A stretch of 64,000 bases of DNA from Pseudomonas sp. MUP55 (GTDB taxonomy: Bacteria; Pseudomonadota; Gammaproteobacteria; Pseudomonadales; Pseudomonadaceae), in NCBI RefSeq assembly GCF_034043515.1, contig NZ_CP138214.1:2232001-2296000 (forward strand), written 5' to 3'. Shown here one piece after another: positions 45,905 to 54,556 of this stretch (position 1 is its first letter; the number at the start of each line of letters is the position of its first letter). The notes under the pieces were generated by a model that worked only from the letters and a program-made list of their open reading frames with translations, had not been told where the DNA came from and ran no database searches. Made by a program: the position numbers and the translations under genes.

Positions 45905-47221
45905 TCAGGTGTAGATGAACCGGTTTACCACGCCTTCGAGCATCTCCTGCCGGCCACTCACGGCCTGCGGGTTGAGTTCGTTGGCAAACGCATGTTCGGC
46001 GAGCGACGCCAGGCTGAACTCACCGGCCAGCACCGCACGGCCCAGGGACTGGTCCCAACCGGCATAACGCTGGTCCTTGAACTGTTGCAACTGGTCGTTC
46101 TGCACCATGGCGGCCGCGCGTTCCAACGCCAGGGCCAGTACATCCATAGCGGCCACATGGCCGTGGAACAAGTCCACATCATCCAGGCTTTGGCGGCGCA
46201 CCTTGGAATCGAAATTGTAGCCGCCGTTCTTGAACCCGCCGGCCTTGAGGATTTCATAGGTGGCCAGGGTCATTTCCTCGACGCTGTTGGGGAACTGGTC
46301 GGTGTCCCAGCCGTTCTGCGGGTCGCCACGGTTGGCGTCGATGCTGCCGAAAATCCCCAGGGACACGGCGGTGGCGATCTCATGATGAAAGCTGTGCCCG
46401 GCCAGGGTGGCGTGGTTGGCCTCGATGTTGACCTTGATCTCGTGTTCCAGGCCGTACTCATGCAGAAAGCCGAACACCGTGGCGCTGTCGTAATCGTACT
46501 GGTGCTTGGTCGGCTCCTGAGGCTTGGGCTCGATCAGCAGGTCGCCCTTGAAGCCGATCTTGTGCTTGTGTTCCACCACCATGCGCATGAACCGGCCGAG
46601 TTGTTCACGCTCGCGCTTGAGGTCGGTATTGAGCAGGGTTTCATAGCCCTCACGGCCACCCCACAGCACATAATTGGAGCCCTTGAGCCGCAGCGTGGCG
46701 TTCATCGCGCTGAACACCTGGGCCGCCGCGTAGGCGAACACTTCAGGGTCCGGGTTGCTCGCGGCACCGGCGGCGAAGCGCGGGTTGCTGAAGCAGTTGG
46801 CGGTGCCCCACAGCAGCTTGATACCGGTTTGTTCCTGGTGACGCTCCAGGTGATCGACCATCTGCGCAAAGTGGTTGCGGTATTCCTTGAGCGAACTGCC
46901 TTCGGGGGCCACGTCGGTGTCGTGGAAACTGTAGTAATCAATGCCCAGCTTGGAGAAAAACTCAAACGCGGCCTCCGCCTTGCCGATGGCCAACTCCATC
47001 GGATCACCGCTGCGCTGCCACGGCCGCTTGAAGGTGCCCACACCAAACATATCCGCCCCCGGCCACACAAAGGTGTGCCAGTAACAGGCGGCCATGCGCA
47101 GGTGCTCACGCATGGGTTTGCCGAGGATCAGTTTGTTCGCATCGTAATGACGAAAGGCGAGAGGGGCGTCGCTGGCAGGGCCTTCGAAGCGCACCTTCTC
47201 GACACCGGGGAAGTACGGCAT
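45905..47221 (-). CDS. xylA: Xylose isomerase (class II, long form)
   Basis: The 438-residue TIM-barrel enzyme converts D-xylose to D-xylulose. Catalytic and metal motifs are [13 protein letters not shown] (His), [24 protein letters not shown] (Glu) and [17 protein letters not shown] (Asp/His/Glu metal sites). AAGGAAAA precedes ATG 47221. No xylulokinase gene (xylB) is present in the window. It is divergent from xylR. Confidence 0.96.
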   Translation of the reverse strand: MPYFPGVEKVRFEGPASDAPLAFRHYDANKLILGKPMREHLRMAACYWHTFVWPGADMFGVGTFKRPWQRSGDPMELAIGKAEAAFEFFSKLGIDYYSFHDTDVAPEGSSLKEYRNHFAQMVDHLERHQEQTGIKLLWGTANCFSNPRFAAGAASNPDPEVFAYAAAQVFSAMNATLRLKGSNYVLWGGREGYETLLNTDLKREREQLGRFMRMVVEHKHKIGFKGDLLIEPKPQEPTKHQYDYDSATVFGFLHEYGLEHEIKVNIEANHATLAGHSFHHEIATAVSLGIFGSIDANRGDPQNGWDTDQFPNSVEEMTLATYEILKAGGFKNGGYNFDSKVRRQSLDDVDLFHGHVAAMDVLALALERAAAMVQNDQLQQFKDQRYAGWDQSLGRAVLAGEFSLASLAEHAFANELNPQAVSGRQEMLEGVVNRFIYT

Positions 47222-47287
47222 GGCGTTTTCCTTATTGTTCTTGATGGTGTCTGGATACTAGCAACGGCACCTGGGCTGCTGATTATG

Positions 47288-47314
47288 AAAATCACCAAGG
47301 GGTGGTGCGATTTT
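47288..47314. promoter_or_regulatory. Candidate XylR operator between xylA and xylR
   Basis: AAAATCACC (47288-47296) and GGTGCGATTTT (47304-47314) form an imperfect dyad with one extra base, centred in the 141-bp divergent gap. XylR is an AraC-type activator that binds near such positions; assignment is inference. Confidence 0.5.
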
Positions 47315-47362
47315 GTGCAGCGAGGGCTAGTCTGTCTCAACCGGCCACAGGACAAAAAAACA

Positions 47363-48538
47363 ATGAAAACCCTACCGCCCGTTCACCGCATCGCCTTGCT
47401 GTTCAATGGCAGCAAAATCTACGACCGCGGCATCATCGCCGGCATCGGCAATTACCTGAGCAGCACCCGCGTGTCCTGGGATTTGTTTCTGGAGGAAGAT
47501 TTCCTGTGCCGCCTGCGTGGCATCGAGCGCTGGCAGGGCGATGGCATCATCGCCGACTTCGATGACCCGCTGATCGGCGAGGCGCTGGCCGGGAGTCGGG
47601 TGCCGGTGGTGGCGGTGGGCGGCTCGTATGAGGACGCCAGCCAGTACCCCAAGGGAATCCCCTATGTGGCGACCGATAATCATGCCTTGATGAAGTTGGC
47701 CTACGAGCACCTGATCGAGGCGGGGTTGACGCGGTTTGCCTGTTTCAGCCTGCCCCAGGCTCAGGCCAATCGCTGGGCCCAAGAGCGGGAGAAGGCCTTT
47801 CGCCGGTTGATGCAGCGCGATGGCCTGCACGTCGAGGTGTACCGCGGCCTGGGTACCAGCGCGCCGTTATGGGACAGCGCGGTGGAGCAGCAGATTGCCT
47901 GGCTGCACAGCCTGCCCAAGCCCATCGGCATTATCGCGGTGACCGATGCCCGTGCCCGCCAGCTGTTGCAAGCCTGCCTGACGGCGGGCATTGCGGTGCC
48001 CGAGGAAGTGGCCTTGATCGGCATCGACAACGACCCGCTGACCCGCACGCTGACGCGGGTGCCGCTCAGTTCGGTGATCCAGGGCACCGAGACCATGGGC
48101 CGTACCGCCGCCGCGCTGCTGCATCAGATGCTGCACGGCAAACCCTGCGCGGGGACGCAGATTCTGGTGCCGCCGGAAGCGATCAATGTGCAGGCTTCCA
48201 GCCTGCACCAACCGCTGGGCGATCCCTATGTGATGCAGGCCCTGCTGTTCATTCGCCAGTACGCATGCCAGGGCATCAAGACCGCGCAGGTGGCGGCGTA
48301 TGTCGGGGTGTCGCGCTCGTCGCTGGAGTCGCACTTTCGCAAGGTGCGTGGGTGCAGCGTGCACGACGAGATCCTGCGCTTCAAACTTGCCGCCGCCGCC
48401 AAGGGCCTGGAAAACCAGGCCCTGGCGATTGCCGACATTGCGCAGACCTGTGGCTTCAAATCAGCGCAATACCTGCACACGGTGTTTCGTCGCGAGTACG
48501 GTTGCACGCCGAGGCAGTACCAGCACGGCGCGGCTTAG
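47363..48538 (+). CDS. xylR: Xylose operon transcriptional activator
   Basis: The 391-residue regulator has an N-terminal LacI-like sugar-binding domain (~8-270; FNGSKIYDRGIIAGIGNYL) and a C-terminal AraC-type DNA-binding domain (~285-391; AYVGVSRSSLESHFRK and IADIAQTCGFKSAQYLHTVFRREYG). Length and layout equal the enterobacterial XylR. ATG 47363 is the family start; the frame stays open far upstream only because it runs antisense through xylA. The 3' end overlaps the convergent oprB gene by 4 bp. Confidence 0.94.
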   Translation: MKTLPPVHRIALLFNGSKIYDRGIIAGIGNYLSSTRVSWDLFLEEDFLCRLRGIERWQGDGIIADFDDPLIGEALAGSRVPVVAVGGSYEDASQYPKGIPYVATDNHALMKLAYEHLIEAGLTRFACFSLPQAQANRWAQEREKAFRRLMQRDGLHVEVYRGLGTSAPLWDSAVEQQIAWLHSLPKPIGIIAVTDARARQLLQACLTAGIAVPEEVALIGIDNDPLTRTLTRVPLSSVIQGTETMGRTAAALLHQMLHGKPCAGTQILVPPEAINVQASSLHQPLGDPYVMQALLFIRQYACQGIKTAQVAAYVGVSRSSLESHFRKVRGCSVHDEILRFKLAAAAKGLENQALAIADIAQTCGFKSAQYLHTVFRREYGCTPRQYQHGAA

Positions 48539-49800
48539 AACACGGCCTTGACTTGCAAACCCAGGATCAGCGCATTGTCGATGCTCTCCCCGGAAAACGC
48601 CCCCGGTTCGATGATGTACTGCATATCCGGCCTCAGCGTCAGCCAGGGCGTGGCCTGGTAGCCATAACTGAGCTCGATCAACTGCTCGGCGCTGTCCAGC
48701 CCCGGGTAGGGCCGGTCGGCATTGAACGCGGCAAGTTCCTGCACCTCGCGGCTGCGCGGGTTCGGCACGGCGCGTCCATAGCCCAGGGCGACGCTGTCAC
48801 GCGGGCGGCCTTCGAACGGTTTGTACAGCACCACGCCGGCGCCATACCACTTGCTGAACGGCGACGCCGCCTCGCTGGCCGCCGAATACTGGCCGAAGGC
48901 GTGCAGGCTGCGCCCCTGGGACGATGGCGAGGCCCACACGGCCTGGTCGATAAACAGGTAGTGGCCGCCGCGACCACCGACGTCCTTATCGCTGCCGATG
49001 CGCTTTACATCGGAGCTGTCGTAGTAATAACCGAGCTTGTATTCACCCGGCAGGCTGCCGGCGTGTTTGTAGATCAGCTCGATGGGCACCACGGTGCCGG
49101 TGGTGTGCTTGGGCCCCAAGTGCCAGGCGCGGCTGGCGTTGCCGTTGCTGGAAGGGTCGACATTGAACGCCGCCACGCGCAGTTGCCAGTTGGGCGAAAA
49201 GTCGTATTTCACTCGGGCGCCCAGATGCGCATTCGGGTAGTTGGCCCAGCCGCTGCCGCCCGACATGTTCAGCGGGTGCCCGCAGAAACCGGCGTTCATG
49301 AAGTTGCACAGAATGCCGCTGTCCAGGCCGCCGAGGTCGTTGCCCATGGCCATGTAACCGAGCTTGAGGTTAAGCGCCGGGGTGAACAGCGTGCGCTCAT
49401 AGCTCAGCTCGGTCAGGCGCGTATAGAGGCCGCCGTAGTTTTCCTGGATCGGCAGGCGATTGCCCACCAGGTCGTCGGAGGCGCTGTTGCCACGCCGGTC
49501 GTTGATCGTCAGCTGGATGCGGTCGCCATGTTGCAAACCGTAGAGCATGCCCAGGTCGAACTGCACACCCAGCTTGAGGTTTTGCGAATAGCGCGCCGAG
49601 CGGTGCTGGCCGCCGTGGGCGTTGTAGGCGGTCTCGCCGCTGTAGTCGCCGGTCAAGCGCACGCCTTGCTCGTCGAGTTCGCGGCGCAGGCCGCCCCAGT
49701 CGCCGGTCAGCGTGCTGTCGTCGGCCTGAACGGGCAGGGCGGCGGCAAAGGCCAGGCCCAGCAACAGGCGCCCAAGGGAGGTATGAGAAGTAGGGTTCAT
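48535..49800 (-). CDS. oprB: Carbohydrate-selective porin OprB
   Basis: The 421-residue outer-membrane protein has a signal peptide (~1-27) and the OprB family start LTGDWGGLRRELDEQGVRLTGDYSGE. Alternating strands end in the aromatic C-terminus LQVKAVF. It admits glucose and other sugars to the periplasm. ATG 49800 is chosen because the signal peptide begins there. It follows gcd in the same direction; the gcd-oprB order is also known in Pseudomonas putida. Confidence 0.92.
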   Translation of the reverse strand: MNPTSHTSLGRLLLGLAFAAALPVQADDSTLTGDWGGLRRELDEQGVRLTGDYSGETAYNAHGGQHRSARYSQNLKLGVQFDLGMLYGLQHGDRIQLTINDRRGNSASDDLVGNRLPIQENYGGLYTRLTELSYERTLFTPALNLKLGYMAMGNDLGGLDSGILCNFMNAGFCGHPLNMSGGSGWANYPNAHLGARVKYDFSPNWQLRVAAFNVDPSSNGNASRAWHLGPKHTTGTVVPIELIYKHAGSLPGEYKLGYYYDSSDVKRIGSDKDVGGRGGHYLFIDQAVWASPSSQGRSLHAFGQYSAASEAASPFSKWYGAGVVLYKPFEGRPRDSVALGYGRAVPNPRSREVQELAAFNADRPYPGLDSAEQLIELSYGYQATPWLTLRPDMQYIIEPGAFSGESIDNALILGLQVKAVF

Positions 49801-49822
49801 GCGGGGATTTTCCAGACACAAA

Positions 49823-49844
49823 GCGCGGTGCGGGCGCACCGCGC
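49823..49844 (-). terminator. Hairpin between gcd and oprB
   Basis: GCGCGGTG / CACCGCGC with a 6-nt loop lies in the 56-bp gap, followed on the minus strand by a short T-rich stretch (TTTGTGT). It may attenuate read-through or stabilise gcd mRNA. Confidence 0.5.
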
Positions 49845-49856
49845 GAACAGGGGGGG

Positions 49857-52265
49857 TTACGGCAAGGCGTAGGCGATCACGTAGTCGCCACGGTCAGTGG
49901 ACTGGCGCGCACCGCCGGCGGTGATGACGATGTACTGCTTGCCGGTTTTCGGTGACACGTAGGTCATCGGGCCGCCCTGGCTGCCCACGGGCAGGCGGGC
50001 TTTCCAGATTTCATCGCCGTTGCCGCTGTTGAAAGCGCGCAGGTAGAAGTCCTGGGTGCCGGCGATAAAGATCAGGCCACCCTGGGTCGACAGCGTACCG
50101 CCGAGCGTCGGCAGGCCCACCTTGATCGGCAGGTGCATGCGGATACCCAGGGGGCCGGTGTCTTCAACGGTACCCACCGGGACTTGCCAGGCGACCTTTT
50201 GCGTCTTCATGTCGATGGCGGTCAAGGTGCCGAACGGCGGTGCCTGGCACGGAATGCCGGCCACCGACAGGAAGCGGTTCTTGTTCACCGCATACGGCGT
50301 GCCCTTGAGCGGCACGGCGCCCATGCCGGTGTTCAGCGCTTCGCCACCGGAGGCGGCCTGGGCCTTGTTCTGCGACGGCACCATCTGGATCCACAGGCCC
50401 AGGCGCATGTCGTTGACGAAGATGAAACCGTGCACCGGGTCGGTGGAAATACTGCCCCAGTTCATCCCGCCCAGTGAGCCCGGGAAACTCAGGGATTTAT
50501 CGGTGCCCGGCGCGGTGTACAGGCCGTCGTAGCGCATGCCCTTGAAGTCGATGCGGCACAGCAACTGGTCGTACGGTGTCGCGCCCCACATGTCCGATTC
50601 GGTCAGGGTCTGCGCGCCGATCTGCGGCATGCCCACCGATTTGGGCTGGGTCGGCGAGTAAGGCTCGTTGGGGATGTTCGCGGCTTTGACCGGCACTTCC
50701 TGCACGTCGGTCAACGGCTTGCCGGTGGCGCGGTCCAGCACATAGATCTGCCCGGCCTTGGTGCCGATCACCACGGCGGGCACTGCCTTGTCGCTGCCCG
50801 GCGGGGTGAAGTCGATCAGGCTGGGTTGCATCGGCAGGTCGAAGTCCCACAGGTCGTTGTGGACCGTCTGGTACACCCACTTCTCTGCGCCGGTGGAGGC
50901 GTCCAGCGCCAGAACCGAAGCACCGTATTTATGATTGAGCGCGGTGCGCTCTACACCGTAGATGTCAGTGGACGAGCTGCCCATCGGCAGGAAAACCGTG
51001 TTCATCTGCGGGTCGTAAGACATCGGCGCCCAGCTGTTGGGGGTGCTGCGCACGTAGGTGCTGCCGGTGGCCGGGGCCTGTTTGTCTTGCGGATTGCCCG
51101 GGTCGAAGGCCCAGCGCATCTGGCCGCTGATCACATCGAAGCCACGGATCACGCCGCCGGGCATGTCGGTCTGGACGTTATCCGCAACGCGGCCGCCCAC
51201 CACCACGGTGGTGCCGGCAATCAACGGCGCCGAGGACAATTGGTAGTAGCTGTCCGGCACATTGCCGAGTCCGGCTTTGAGGTCTACCTGGCCATGGTTG
51301 CCGAAGTCTTCGCAGAATTTACCGGTGTCGGCGTCCACGGCGATCAGGCGTGCATCGATGGTGTTGGTCAGCAGGCGACGCTGGCATTGCGCACCGGCGG
51401 GAACGCTGGCGGCGATGATCGGCGAACTGTTCGGCTGGGTCGGTTGGGCAATCGGCGCGCTGGCATCGAAATACGCCATGCCCCGGCAACGCTGCCATAC
51501 CGCCGATTGGGCGTTGACCTCGTTTTTCCACAGTTCCTTGCCGGTGTCGGCGTCCAGCGCGATCAAGTTGTTGTGCGGGGTGCAGATGAACACTTTATTG
51601 CCGATTTGCAGGGGCGTCAGTTGGTCCTCGGCGCCGTTGCCGTCGCTGATGGCCACGTCGCCGGTACGGTAGGTCCAGGCGACTTTGAGCTTGTCGATGT
51701 TGTCGCGATTGATCTGGTCCAGCGCGGCGAAGCGGCTGCCGCCTTCGGTGTTGCCGTAGTGTGCCCAGTCTTTCTGGGCATCGGCTGCGGCCACCGGGGT
51801 GATGCCAGGGCCGGTACCGGTCGGCGCTACGCTGGGGTGCGCGACGAACATATTGCCTGCCGCCACCACCACGCCCAGCGCCAGCACGGCCGCGACGCCA
51901 TAGGCACCACGCGCTGGTTTGCCGGCCAGCAACGGATAGACCAGCGCGACCACGATGCCGATCACCGCGAACATGAACAATCGCGAGAACAGCGGCCAGT
52001 ACACCAGCCCTGCATCCGCGACCGCCCATACGGCCGTGCCGACCAGGAACGCGGCGAACAACCAGGCGCCTGCCGGCTTGCGCCGGGCAATCAGCAGCCC
52101 GGCAATGGCCATGACCACGCCACCGACCAGGAAGTACCAGGAACCTCCCAGGCTGACCAGTTTGGCGCCGCCGACGGCGAGCGCAAGGCCGAGCAGGGCG
52201 ATGATCACGCCCAGGCCCAGCAATAGGATTCTAGAGACGCCAGCGGCGCGCGATGCTCGTTTCAT
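49857..52265 (-). CDS. gcd: Membrane-bound PQQ glucose dehydrogenase
   Basis: The 802-residue quinoprotein has five N-terminal membrane helices (~8-140) and a periplasmic eight-bladed PQQ propeller. It includes DWAHYGNTEGGSRFAALDQIN, ALDADTGKELWKNEVN and tryptophan-docking motifs through the C-terminal TQDFYLRAFNSGNGDEIWKARLPVGSQGG (in parts). It oxidises glucose and other aldoses, including xylose, to lactones and passes electrons to ubiquinone. ATG 52265 is chosen; the longer frame to 52310 adds only a hydrophilic leader. Confidence 0.94.
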   Translation of the reverse strand: MKRASRAAGVSRILLLGLGVIIALLGLALAVGGAKLVSLGGSWYFLVGGVVMAIAGLLIARRKPAGAWLFAAFLVGTAVWAVADAGLVYWPLFSRLFMFAVIGIVVALVYPLLAGKPARGAYGVAAVLALGVVVAAGNMFVAHPSVAPTGTGPGITPVAAADAQKDWAHYGNTEGGSRFAALDQINRDNIDKLKVAWTYRTGDVAISDGNGAEDQLTPLQIGNKVFICTPHNNLIALDADTGKELWKNEVNAQSAVWQRCRGMAYFDASAPIAQPTQPNSSPIIAASVPAGAQCQRRLLTNTIDARLIAVDADTGKFCEDFGNHGQVDLKAGLGNVPDSYYQLSSAPLIAGTTVVVGGRVADNVQTDMPGGVIRGFDVISGQMRWAFDPGNPQDKQAPATGSTYVRSTPNSWAPMSYDPQMNTVFLPMGSSSTDIYGVERTALNHKYGASVLALDASTGAEKWVYQTVHNDLWDFDLPMQPSLIDFTPPGSDKAVPAVVIGTKAGQIYVLDRATGKPLTDVQEVPVKAANIPNEPYSPTQPKSVGMPQIGAQTLTESDMWGATPYDQLLCRIDFKGMRYDGLYTAPGTDKSLSFPGSLGGMNWGSISTDPVHGFIFVNDMRLGLWIQMVPSQNKAQAASGGEALNTGMGAVPLKGTPYAVNKNRFLSVAGIPCQAPPFGTLTAIDMKTQKVAWQVPVGTVEDTGPLGIRMHLPIKVGLPTLGGTLSTQGGLIFIAGTQDFYLRAFNSGNGDEIWKARLPVGSQGGPMTYVSPKTGKQYIVITAGGARQSTDRGDYVIAYALP

Positions 52266-52434
52266 GTCGAAAGGACTCGAGTGAGAGAGGGCAAAACGCG
52301 ATTTTAGCAAGATAAGTAACTGGTTAGTACATTGTGCGGCGCAATAGACTGTTACGGATGCTGCGATGATGGGCCGGGGTCAAAGAAAGTAGGACGGGTA
52401 AGCCCTGATGCCGGTCAGTCAAGCGCAGAACCCT

Positions 52435-52471
52435 TGTGGGAGGGGGCTTGCTCCCGATAGCGGTGGGTCAA
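52435..52471 (+). repeat. Single REP, GTGGGAGGGGGCTTGC family
   Basis: TGTGGGAGGGGGCTTGCTCC then CGATAGCGGTGGGTCA; the usual mirrored partner is missing. Confidence 0.8.
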
Positions 52472-52517
52472 CCGATATCAATGTTGGCTGGGCCGACGTC
52501 TTCGTGGGAAGGCTTTG

Positions 52518-52618
52518 TGTAGGAGCGAGCTTGCTCGCGAAAAACTCACAGACACCGCGTTGATTCAGAAAACACGCGTTATCGTTGACGTTTTTCGCGA
52601 GCAAGCTCGCTCCTACAG
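52518..52618. repeat. REP inverted pair, TAGGAGCGAGCTTGCTCGCG family
   Basis: TGTAGGAGCGAGCTTGCTCG and its mirror bound ~60 bp of centre. It lies downstream of the flavin monooxygenase gene. Confidence 0.9.
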
Positions 52619-52653
52619 TGAGCACCTTTCGCTTTGCGGGCGAGTGCAGACGG

Positions 52654-53697
52654 TCAACGAAACGCCGGCACTACCTGCTCGATAAACAGTGCCAGGGACT
52701 TCTTCTTCTCGGCATGGGGCAGGCTGTTGTCGCACCAGAAGCTGAACTCATCCACGCCCAGTTCCTGGTAGTACCGAATGCGCGGGATGATCTCTTGCGC
52801 GGTGCCGATCATCGCGGTTTTGTGCAGGCTTTCCAGTTCGAACTCTGGGCGTGCGGCAAACTTCTCTTCCGGGCTTGGCTCCAGGAAACCATTGACCGGC
52901 ACGTTCTTGTTGCCGAACCAGGCATCGAAGGTACGATAGAATTTCGAGATTGCCTTGGCCCCGACTTCCCAACCTTGCGGGTCATCAGCGGCGTGCACGT
53001 GGGTGTGACGCAGCACCATCAATTGCGGGCGGGGCACGCCAGGGTTGTTGTCCAGGGCAGCCTGGAATTTGTTTTTAAGGTCCAGGACTTCTTCGTCGCC
53101 CTTCATCAGCGGCGTGACCATCACGTTGCAGCCGTTTGCTACTGCAAAGTTGTGGGAGTCGGGGTCGCGTGCGGCGATCCACATCGGTGGGCTGGGCTGC
53201 TGGATCGGCTTGGGCACGCTGGTGGAGGTGGGGAATTTCCAGATGTCGCCGTCGTGGGCGTAGTCGCCTTTCCACAGGGCGCGCACCACCGGCACCATTT
53301 CGCGCAGGGCCTGGCCACCGCTCGAGGCGGGCATGCCGCCGGCCATGCGATCGAATTCGATCTGGTACGCGCCACGGGCCAGGCCCACTTCCATGCGCCC
53401 GTTGCTGATCACGTCGAGCAACGCGCATTCGCCTGCCACCCGCAGCGGATGCCAGAACGGCGCGATGATGGTGCCGGCGCCCAGATGGATAGTGGTGGTT
53501 CGGGCCGCGAGGTAAGCCAGCAGCGGCATTGGACTGGGCGATATGGTGTATTCCATCGCGTGGTGTTCGCCAATCCACACGGTGCTGAAACCACCGGCTT
53601 CGGCCATCAGGGTCAGTTCGGTCAAATCTTCGAACAACTGACGGTGGCTGACGCTTTCATCCCAGCGTTCCATGTGTACGAACAGCGAAAATTTCAT
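52654..53697 (-). CDS. Luciferase-like (LLM) FMNH2-dependent monooxygenase
   Basis: The 347-residue TIM-barrel flavoenzyme uses FMNH2 and O2 to oxidise an unknown substrate. Family features are VWIGEHHAMEY (~48), LAARTTTIHLGAGTIIAPFWHPLRVAGE, DVISNGRMEVGLARGAYQIEFDRM and PPMWIAARDPDSHNFA. It is of the luciferase alpha-chain/limonene-monooxygenase-like type rather than RutA or SsuD. ATG 53697 follows GAGGT by 9 nt. The gene lies 55 bp downstream of a flavin reductase that supplies FMNH2; this unit carries operator site A. Confidence 0.9.
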   Translation of the reverse strand: MKFSLFVHMERWDESVSHRQLFEDLTELTLMAEAGGFSTVWIGEHHAMEYTISPSPMPLLAYLAARTTTIHLGAGTIIAPFWHPLRVAGECALLDVISNGRMEVGLARGAYQIEFDRMAGGMPASSGGQALREMVPVVRALWKGDYAHDGDIWKFPTSTSVPKPIQQPSPPMWIAARDPDSHNFAVANGCNVMVTPLMKGDEEVLDLKNKFQAALDNNPGVPRPQLMVLRHTHVHAADDPQGWEVGAKAISKFYRTFDAWFGNKNVPVNGFLEPSPEEKFAARPEFELESLHKTAMIGTAQEIIPRIRYYQELGVDEFSFWCDNSLPHAEKKKSLALFIEQVVPAFR

Positions 53698-53752
53698 GAC
53701 GCTTACCTCGGATCTATTGTTATTTTCCGCAAAAAGCGGGTTCAGCGGGGTA

Positions 53753-54238
53753 TCAAGCAGGCACCGGCAGGGTACCCATCTTGCCGTGGCAATACACCAG
53801 GGGCCCATTCGGCTGTGTCGGCACGATCAGGTTCTTGACCGAGCCAACCATGATTGCGTGGTCGCCGCCTTCATACTCGCGCCACAACTCGCATTCAATG
53901 ACCGCCGTGGCGTTGGCCAGGATCGGATTGCCCAATGCACTCAGGGTCCACTCGATGCCTTGGGCCTTGTCCTTGCCTTTGCGCGCAAAGGCATAGGCTT
54001 CGCTTTGCTGTCCGCCGGACAGCACATGGATGGCGAAGCGCTTGTTCTTGATCAGTACGGGGTAGGAGTCGGAGCTGTAGTTGGGGCAGAAAAGCACCAG
54101 GGCCGGGTCCATGGACAGCGAGCTGAACGCGCTGGCGGTGAGGCCGACGATTTGCCCGTCGTCGTCCAGGGTAGTAATCACGGTGACCCCGGACGGAAAC
54201 GAACCCATCACTTGTTTGTAGATGGCGGCATCGATCAT
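53753..54238 (-). CDS. Flavin reductase (HpaC/RutF-like)
   Basis: The 161-residue protein has the flavin_reduct domain: FPSGVTVITTLDDDGQIVGLTASAFSSLSMDPALVLFC (read in parts) at the N-terminus, NKRFAIHVL, and GGDHAIMVGSVKNL near the C-terminus. It reduces FMN or FAD with NAD(P)H for the monooxygenase encoded next. ATG 54238 has GAGGA upstream. It is first gene of the two-gene unit. Confidence 0.92.
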   Translation of the reverse strand: MIDAAIYKQVMGSFPSGVTVITTLDDDGQIVGLTASAFSSLSMDPALVLFCPNYSSDSYPVLIKNKRFAIHVLSGGQQSEAYAFARKGKDKAQGIEWTLSALGNPILANATAVIECELWREYEGGDHAIMVGSVKNLIVPTQPNGPLVYCHGKMGTLPVPA

Positions 54239-54285
54239 GGGATGGTCCTCTGCTATGAAGCGGTTTTTTTAAATTTATAGGTCTG

Positions 54286-54304
54286 ATGGTATACCGTAAT
54301 ACAT
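54286..54304 (+). promoter_or_regulatory. Shared operator, site A (flavin reductase promoter)
   Basis: ATGGTATACCGTAATACAT lies 48-66 bp upstream of the flavin reductase start. It matches site D (inverted) at 17 of ~20 positions and shares TGGWATACCRTAATA with sites B and C. The GGTATACC core is itself palindromic, as in many GntR-type operators. Confidence 0.7.
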
Positions 54305-54459
54305 AGGTTGCAAGGGCTTTTTTGAAGAAGCGATAAACGTGTCCAGCACCCGCGAAAACCCTCTATTGCGGGGATTTATCCCTTGATACCGGGTTTTGTT
54401 GGGCCGGGATTACCCCATCTGAGGCGGACTGGACCAGCGGATCAGCCTTGCAAAAAGTT

Positions 54460-54481
54460 GGAATACCATAATATGGTGTTC
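54460..54481 (+). promoter_or_regulatory. Shared operator, site B (NCS1 permease promoter)
   Basis: GGAATACCATAATATGG followed by TGTTC forms a dyad (GGAATACCATA / TATGGTGTTC). The TTGGAATACCATAATATG part is nearly identical to site C read on the minus strand. It lies 76-97 bp before the permease start. Confidence 0.75.
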
Positions 54482-54556
54482 GTCTAAGGGGCGGTCGTAA
54501 ACCCCCCTCGATTGGCGTCAAACAACTATAAGAGCAGACCAACGCGAGTTATTTAT

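Larger units (their letters stand above)
52266..52653. other. Intergenic region with gcd promoter and two REP elements
   Basis: The ~110 bp next to gcd should hold its promoter, though no clear consensus is seen. Beyond it lie a single REP (52435-52471) and a REP pair (52518-52618). No open frame is credible. Confidence 0.5.

Noticed and set aside
45992..47362. Long N-terminal extension of XylR (848-codon frame)
   Set aside because: The extension is antisense to xylA; the family length of ~391 residues starts at 47363.
47869..49872. 667-codon plus-strand open frame
   Set aside because: It is out of frame with xylR and antisense to oprB; both real genes have clear family motifs.
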